Source of the DNA: Deltaproteobacteria bacterium
GTDB lineage: Bacteria; UBA10199; DSSB01
Assembly (NCBI GenBank): GCA_020440745.1
Contig: JAGRNM010000005.1
Coordinates: forward strand, 1-17,418
DNA: 17,418 nucleotides
Direction of reading: 5' to 3'
This document shows positions 12,782 through 17,418 of this stretch, piece after piece. A program made the position numbers and the translations under genes. The first letter of the stretch is position 1, and each line of letters starts with the position of its first letter. Below the pieces are notes generated by a model. It was not told the origin of the DNA, did no database searches, and saw nothing but the letters and a program-made list of their open reading frames with translations.

Positions 12782-15175
12782 TTAATCTCTCAAACGAGCT
12801 CCACAGGCACTTTTTAAGGCCTCCAAAAGACTTTCTCTTGCTTGATTGACTTCTTCATCCGTCAAGCTCCTCTGGTCACTGCCATAGGTCAAGTGGTAAG
12901 TCAGGGCTTTTTGTCCTTCTTGGAGGGGAGAACCACGATAGAGATCCTTTAAATACCAGGACTGTAATAAGCTACCACCTTTTTTAACCAATACTTGAGC
13001 AACCTCGCTCTGAGAGACTTTCTGGTCTAATACCAGATTTAAATCCCTCCTAACCTGTGGATAGTCACTTAAAGGCTTGAAAACACGTTTACTTTTACAA
13101 GAACCCAATAAAAATGCCAAATCAATTTCTGCTACACTGACCGGATTTTCTATATTTTTTTCTAAAAGCCATTGGGGATGAAGCTGTCCTAAAAAGCCTA
13201 AGGTCTGGGCAGGAGCTCCCGAGTGAGCTCGCCAGATTAAAGAGGACTGACGTTTAGGATGGAGAAAAGAAAGTCTTAACTCACCATAACTAAGGAGACC
13301 ACCTAACCATCCTAAAAGGATTTCTTCTAAAAAGCCTTTTAAATCCAATAAGTCAGTCATCTGAGGCTTTTCCCTAAAATGGCTCAAAGACCTTGGCCCG
13401 CTTAAAGCCAGACTTAGATGAAGATTTTCTTCGGTGGTGGGGCCATAGACAGAACGTAATTCATAAAGCCTAAGACGCTCTTGGCCGCGGCGACTATTTT
13501 GAACCACACTTCCCAAAAGCTGAGGAAAAAGTGCCGGACGCATGACTTCCCAATTTTCGCTTAAAGGATTACTTAAAAAAGCCGAGGCATCCGCGGTTAA
13601 TCCATAAGCTTCTAATAATTTTTTAGAGCAAAAACTATAGTGTAAACATTCGTCATAGGCTTGAGCCTTAAATTGCTCTCGCAAATAGCTTTGAAGTTTT
13701 TCTAAATTAGAAAGCTTAAGATTGAGGTCCTGAGAACTCAGCTGAATAAACGCTTCTTCAATCTTATCATAACCATAAAGCCTGGCGATTTCTTCAATAA
13801 GATCAATGGGCCTAGTCAAGTCACTCCGAAAACTAGGAATTTTAAACTGCCATTCCCCAGTAGATGAAAGGGAAAATTCAAGACCCAAAGCCTTTAATTT
13901 AGGTTCCAAACTTTTTGGAGAGATTTTCAAACCCAAATAACGCTCAATTTCCGACTCTTTTAAGCTTAATAAATTTGTTTGAGGAGCTTCTCCATAAGCC
14001 ACTACAGGCCCTACCTCTTGTACCGAAGCCCTTTCAATCAAACGACGACTTAGTTCCTCCAAAACCCAACAAGTCGCCGCTGGATCCACTTGTCTTTCAA
14101 AGCGATAAGAAGAATCGGTCTGCAAAGCCAATCGCTTTGCACTGCGCCTAATGGGAATAGGAGCAAAATGGGCACTTTCTAATAATAAATTAACAGTGCT
14201 TTCTGTCACAGAGCTTTCTTCACCGCCCATGATTCCGGCTAAGGCCAAAGCTTTAGTTTGATCCGCTATTACTAAATCTTGGGATTTAAGCTGTCTTTCT
14301 ATTCCATCTAAGGTTTTTAATTTTTCTCCAGTTTGGGCAAAGCGGATCAAAACCTTAGAACCCTCGAGTTGATCCAAATCAAAGGCATGCAAAGGCTGGC
14401 CTGTCTCCAGCATAAGCTCATTAGTGGTATCCACCACATTATTAATAGGTCTAAGACCACAGGCTTTTAGTTTAAGCTGCACCTCCAAGGGAGAAGGCCC
14501 CACCTTGACTCCTTTGAGGACTCGACAAAAATAACGATCACAAATCTCGGGAGCTTGATTGTCTATCTCCAAACTAGCAGAGCTGTTTGGTGGATAGGAT
14601 GGAAATACAGGAGCTGAAAAGGGCTTAGACAAAATAGCTGCTACTTCTCTGGCTAAACCTTGTATCGAAAGACAATCCCCACGATTAGGTGTCACATTGA
14701 CTTCTAAGATCTCATCTTGCAAGGCTAAGACTTCAATAATAGCTTTTCCCTCTTCAATAGAAGGTGGCAAGATCCAAATCCCTTCACTTTTTTCTTCTAA
14801 ACCCAACTCGGATAAAGAGGCCAACATCCCTTGAGAAAGTTCTCCACGGATTTTGGATTCTTTAATCTTAAGTCCATTAGGCAGTTTAGCGCCCACACGG
14901 GCTAAGGCTACTCTTGCCCCAGCTTCAACGTTTTTAGCACCACAAACAATGGATAAAGTCTCCTGTCCGCAACGGACCTGACAAAGACTTAAACGATCAG
15001 CATCAGGATGGGATTTTTTTTCTAAAACCGTAGCTGTAAAAACTTGGTCCAATCCCTGCCCTAAAGTTTTAGAAGCCTCCACTTCTAAACCAGCTAAAGA
15101 AAGACGCTCGGCTAAGTCATCACTTGGAAGATCAAAGTCGACAAATTGTTTTAACCAATTAAGAGAAATTAACAT
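12782..15175 (-). CDS. pheT: Phenylalanyl-tRNA synthetase beta subunit
   Basis: The large subunit of the (alpha-beta)2 enzyme that charges tRNA-Phe, cytoplasmic. 797 residues, the usual length for bacterial PheT. The N-terminal MLISLNWLKQFVDFDLPSDD is characteristic. The EMAP/OB tRNA-binding domain is at about 40-150 (contains HPDADRLSLCQV and VCGAKNV). The B3/4 editing domain follows at about 210-370 (RPINNVVDTTNELMLETGQP, then LHAFD). The B5 region contains DLIEEIARLYGYDKI. The FDX-ACB anticodon-binding domain is about 703-797 (SDYPQVRRDLNLVLD). It follows pheS by 76 nt. Its ATG has no Shine-Dalgarno but an A-rich leader. No frame disruption is seen. Confidence 0.97.
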   Translation of the reverse strand: MLISLNWLKQFVDFDLPSDDLAERLSLAGLEVEASKTLGQGLDQVFTATVLEKKSHPDADRLSLCQVRCGQETLSIVCGAKNVEAGARVALARVGAKLPNGLKIKESKIRGELSQGMLASLSELGLEEKSEGIWILPPSIEEGKAIIEVLALQDEILEVNVTPNRGDCLSIQGLAREVAAILSKPFSAPVFPSYPPNSSASLEIDNQAPEICDRYFCRVLKGVKVGPSPLEVQLKLKACGLRPINNVVDTTNELMLETGQPLHAFDLDQLEGSKVLIRFAQTGEKLKTLDGIERQLKSQDLVIADQTKALALAGIMGGEESSVTESTVNLLLESAHFAPIPIRRSAKRLALQTDSSYRFERQVDPAATCWVLEELSRRLIERASVQEVGPVVAYGEAPQTNLLSLKESEIERYLGLKISPKSLEPKLKALGLEFSLSSTGEWQFKIPSFRSDLTRPIDLIEEIARLYGYDKIEEAFIQLSSQDLNLKLSNLEKLQSYLREQFKAQAYDECLHYSFCSKKLLEAYGLTADASAFLSNPLSENWEVMRPALFPQLLGSVVQNSRRGQERLRLYELRSVYGPTTEENLHLSLALSGPRSLSHFREKPQMTDLLDLKGFLEEILLGWLGGLLSYGELRLSFLHPKRQSSLIWRAHSGAPAQTLGFLGQLHPQWLLEKNIENPVSVAEIDLAFLLGSCKSKRVFKPLSDYPQVRRDLNLVLDQKVSQSEVAQVLVKKGGSLLQSWYLKDLYRGSPLQEGQKALTYHLTYGSDQRSLTDEEVNQARESLLEALKSACGARLRD

Positions 15176-15180
15176 GAATC

Positions 15181-15210
15181 GTTGTTTTTGTTTTTATTTT
15201 TGTTTTTGTG
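15181..15210 (-). repeat. A-rich CAAAAA low-complexity leader before pheT
   Basis: On the minus strand the 30 nt ending 5 nt before the pheT ATG consist of repeated CAAAAA/TAAAAA units with no Shine-Dalgarno. Such an unstructured A-rich stretch can act as a ribosomal protein S1 contact; here that is inference. Confidence 0.5.
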
Positions 15211-15251
15211 AACTTCCCACAAATCACTAACAAAAATAACCAACATCAAAT

Positions 15252-16286
15252 TTAAAATTGCTTTAAAAATCGTAAATCGTTTTCAAAAAATAATCTTAAA
15301 TCAGGGATCCCTAGTTTAAGCATGGCCATTCGTTCCACACCCATACCAAAGGCAAAACCTGAATAGACTTGCGGATCTAAACCTACTTTTTCAAAGACAT
15401 TAGGATCCACCATGCCACAACCAAGGACCTCTAACCAACCAGTGTCTTTACACACTGGACAAGCTGATTTTTTAGCGTGGCAAAAAACACAACTCACATC
15501 CAACTCAGCACTAGGCTCCGTAAAGGGAAAATAACTAGCACGAAAACGCAAATTAGTCTCTGATCCAAAAAAAGACTTAACAAACAACTTTAAAACCCCT
15601 TTCAAGTGTCCAAAATGAATACCCCGATCTACCCATAGACCCTCTACTTGATGAAACATAGGACTGTGGGTTAAATCATGATCACTTCGATAGACAGTGC
15701 CTGGAGCAATCATTTTAATAGGAGGTTTTTCTGTCTCCATGACTCTGATTTGAACAGTGGAAGTATGGGTTCTCAAAAGCCTTCCGGTTTTAAGATAAAA
15801 AGTATCTTGTTCATCACGGGCGGGATGATCTTCGGGAATATTTAAAGCTTCAAAATTATGATATTCGTCTTCTATTTCTGGACCATAGCGCACCTCAAAA
15901 CCCAATCTTCTAAACAAGGTATTAATTTCTTCTAAGACTTGTATTAAAGGATGCATGGAGGAAAACTCAACAGGCACCCCGGGTAAAGTGATATCAAAAT
16001 GATCCGAAGCTAGCGCTTGATCTAAAACTTTTTGCTGAAAACCTTGAAGGGAGCTTTGTAGGCGAGAGCAAAGAGCTTCTTTGACTTGATTAGCCTTTAC
16101 TCCCACCTGAGGTCTTTCCTCGGCACTTAAGCGACCCATGGCGCTCAATACTTGAGCTAGTTCGCCTTTTTTACCTAAGAAACGTCCTTTGATTTGGAGT
16201 AAGTCCGATTCGGACTGAGCTTGGGCCAAAGCCTCTTCTAGCTGAGTTTCGAGCCCGTCTAAGGCTTGAAGCAAGGACTCTTTCAT
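15252..16286 (-). CDS. pheS: Phenylalanyl-tRNA synthetase alpha subunit
   Basis: The catalytic subunit of phenylalanyl-tRNA synthetase. 344 residues. The N-terminal coiled-coil tRNA-binding arm is about 1-90 (QALDGLETQLEEALAQAQSE). Class II motif 1 is around 111-136, motif 2 around 193-220 (APGTVYRSDHDLTHSPMFHQ) and motif 3 at 311-323 (FAFGMGVERMAML). Between motifs 2 and 3 the loop SCVFCHAKKSACPVCKDTGW carries two CxxC pairs (C266/C269, C276/C279), a putative zinc knuckle absent in E. coli PheS but present in other bacterial PheS proteins. It starts 30 nt after rplT with only a weak ribosome site. Confidence 0.97.
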   Translation of the reverse strand: MKESLLQALDGLETQLEEALAQAQSESDLLQIKGRFLGKKGELAQVLSAMGRLSAEERPQVGVKANQVKEALCSRLQSSLQGFQQKVLDQALASDHFDITLPGVPVEFSSMHPLIQVLEEINTLFRRLGFEVRYGPEIEDEYHNFEALNIPEDHPARDEQDTFYLKTGRLLRTHTSTVQIRVMETEKPPIKMIAPGTVYRSDHDLTHSPMFHQVEGLWVDRGIHFGHLKGVLKLFVKSFFGSETNLRFRASYFPFTEPSAELDVSCVFCHAKKSACPVCKDTGWLEVLGCGMVDPNVFEKVGLDPQVYSGFAFGMGVERMAMLKLGIPDLRLFFENDLRFLKQF

Positions 16287-16316
16287 GAAAAAATCAAAGT
16301 AGGAAAAATTAAAAAT

Positions 16317-16670
16317 TTAGAAAGCAGCTTTAGCTACTTCCACCACTTTAGCAAAAGCCTTAGGATCTTCGGCTGCCATATGAGCTAAGACCTTACGATC
16401 TAAACTAACCGCGGCTTTTTTAAGACCACCTATAAAACGAGAATAAGACAAACCATAGGCCCTTACCGCAGCATTAAGCCGCTGAATCCAAAGAGCACGA
16501 AAGTCTCTCTTCTTAAGGCGACGATGCTGATAGGCGTAATTTAGTGCTCGATCCACGGCTTCTTGAGCACTACGAAACAAGCGAGAACGACCACCTCGAT
16601 AGCCTTTAGCTAATTTAAAAACTTTGTTACGACGTTGACGGGCTTTAAAGCCTCTTTTAGCACGTGGCAT
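16317..16670 (-). CDS. rplT: 50S ribosomal protein L20
   Basis: A 117-residue protein, normal length for L20. The very basic N-terminal extension (PRAKRGFKARQRRNKVFKLA) is followed by the conserved GYRGGRSRLFRSAQEAVDRA and HRRLKKRDFRALWIQRLNAA. L20 binds 23S rRNA early in assembly and in many bacteria represses translation of its own operon. AGGAG lies 8 nt before the ATG. It sits in the classic infC-rpmI-rplT order, with a 92-nt gap to rpmI that contains a hairpin. Confidence 0.98.
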   Translation of the reverse strand: MPRAKRGFKARQRRNKVFKLAKGYRGGRSRLFRSAQEAVDRALNYAYQHRRLKKRDFRALWIQRLNAAVRAYGLSYSRFIGGLKKAAVSLDRKVLAHMAAEDPKAFAKVVEVAKAAF

Positions 16671-16708
16671 TTTAAAAACTCCTGGTTAAACTAAATCAAA
16701 TATTATGG

Positions 16709-16745
16709 ATCCTTGTCTTGCTTTAAAAAAACAAAGACTTAGGAT
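16709..16745 (-). ncRNA. Imperfect hairpin in the rpmI-rplT spacer
   Basis: Arms ATCCT (16709-16713) with AGGAT (16741-16745) and GTCTT (16715-16719) with AAGAC (16734-16738) stack with small bulges around an A/T-rich loop. It lies 39 nt before the rplT ATG. It could be an mRNA structure linked to L20 autoregulation or to processing, but no known consensus was recognised. Confidence 0.35.
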
Positions 16746-16762
16746 GGACCCAAACAAAAATA

Positions 16763-16963
16763 CTATCCGGCAATCAGAGCTCGAATATTTTTTTCGTCCG
16801 CCGCTGACACATAAGCACCCTGACGGCTTTGTCTCTTAGTCTTTTGACTCTTGGCGGTCAAGAGATGACGACGGTTGGACTTACCAATTTTAATCTTGCC
16901 TGATCCAGTAATTTTGACTCTTTTTTTAGCACCGCTTTTGGTTTTAAGCTTTCTTTTTTTCAT
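16763..16963 (-). CDS. rpmI: 50S ribosomal protein L35
   Basis: A 66-residue basic ribosomal protein with the family signature MKKRKLKTKSGAKKRVKITG, then KSNRRHLLTAKSQKTKRQSR. The start at 16963 is chosen over an in-frame ATG six codons upstream because AAGGA lies 7 nt before it and the family begins MPK/MKK. It follows infC by 23 nt and precedes rplT, with which it is normally co-regulated. Confidence 0.97.
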   Translation of the reverse strand: MKKRKLKTKSGAKKRVKITGSGKIKIGKSNRRHLLTAKSQKTKRQSRQGAYVSAADEKNIRALIAG

Positions 16964-16970
16964 TTTATTT

Positions 16971-16975
16971 TCCTT
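16971..16975 (-). promoter_or_regulatory. Shine-Dalgarno fixing the rpmI start
   Basis: AAGGA on the minus strand, 7 nt before the ATG at 16963; it lies inside what would be the coding sequence of a six-codon longer form. Confidence 0.65.
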
Positions 16976-16986
16976 CATCAAAAAAA

Positions 16987-17418
16987 TTACTTCTTTTTTA
17001 AAGGGCCAACCATCATCATTAACTGGCGCCCTTCCATCTTGGCCTCTGCCTCTATCTGCGCTATATCTTTAAGCTTTTCAAAAATCCTTTTTAAAAGTTC
17101 CATACCTAGCTCACGATGGGCCATTTCTCGACCCCTAAAACGCAGACTAAGCTTGACCTTATTGCCATGCTCTAAGAATTTTCTCGCATTACGCACTTTA
17201 AACTCAAAGTCATGGTCATCTGTCGTGGGTCTAAACTTAAGCTCTTTGGTCACCACTACTACCTGATGCTTGCGAGCTTCCTTTTGTTTTTTGGCAAGTT
17301 CATACTTATGCTTGCCATAGTCCATAATCTTACAAACCGGAGGCTTAGCATTGGGAGAAACTTCTACCAAGTCCAAACCTTGGTCTTGAGCCATTTGAAG
17401 TGCTTTGGCAGTTAAATA
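16987..17418 (-). CDS. infC: Translation initiation factor IF-3, 5' end outside the window
   Basis: The frame is open to the right edge, so the first residues (and the start codon, often a rare AUU in this gene) are not visible. What remains, 143 residues, reads TAKALQMAQDQGLDLVEVSP, then NAKPPVCKIMDYGKHKYELA, the end of the N-terminal IF3 domain. The linker is KKQKEARKHQ. The C-terminal domain is complete (KELKFRPTTDDHDFEFKVRN, KVKLSLRFRGREMAHRELG, MMMVGPLKK). IF-3 binds the 30S subunit, prevents premature 50S joining and checks initiator tRNA and start codons. It begins the visible operon infC-rpmI-rplT-pheS-pheT. Confidence 0.97.
   Translation of the reverse strand, partial: YLTAKALQMAQDQGLDLVEVSPNAKPPVCKIMDYGKHKYELAKKQKEARKHQVVVVTKELKFRPTTDDHDFEFKVRNARKFLEHGNKVKLSLRFRGREMAHRELGMELLKRIFEKLKDIAQIEAEAKMEGRQLMMMVGPLKKK

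Overview
The window looks like part of a chromosome from a low-GC, deltaproteobacteria-type Gram-negative bacterium (in the broad sense, including Bdellovibrionota or Myxococcota-like lineages). The main evidence is gene order. Reading the minus strand from the right edge it runs infC, rpmI, rplT, pheS, pheT, an ihfA-type gene, a small merR-type gene, tRNA-Pro, surE, pcm, an M23 peptidase gene and apt. That order is familiar from deltaproteobacterial genomes. Two exported proteins with lipobox-like cysteines fit a Gram-negative envelope. I cannot name a genus or species.

Layout. The right half (about 9263-17418) is a tightly packed, co-directional housekeeping block. It begins with initiation factor IF-3 (5' end outside the window) and ribosomal proteins L35 and L20, followed by both subunits of phenylalanyl-tRNA synthetase. 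Next come an IHF/HU-family DNA-bending protein, a MerR-type regulator and tRNA-Pro(GGG) with its own hairpin terminator. The block ends with a stationary-phase/repair group (SurE nucleotidase, isoaspartyl methyltransferase, LytM-type peptidase, adenine phosphoribosyltransferase).

The left half (about 1-9262) is accessory and partly decayed. It holds a six-cysteine secreted peptide (cut by the left edge), a short-chain acyl-CoA synthetase, an unrecognised 408-residue protein with a hydrophobic C-terminus and a small three-helix membrane protein. It also has a truncated GNAT acetyltransferase, a large WD40/TolB-like propeller lipoprotein, an orphan 130-residue protein, a DUF309 protein, a leucine-rich-repeat pseudogene and a HigB/HigA-like toxin-antitoxin pair. 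Several gaps contain coding-like fragments broken by stops or frameshifts, so this is a region of gene turnover.

No CRISPR array, transposase, integrase, phage structural gene or rRNA is visible, and I did not find a convincing new multi-gene system. The items most worth a second look are the composite inverted repeat at 7297-7385 upstream of an orphan gene, the LRR pseudogene with a single nonsense codon, the decayed-ORF stretches (2467-2675 and 4430-4981), the six-cysteine secreted peptide, and the acyl-CoA synthetase whose acetate-limiting tryptophan position is a glycine.
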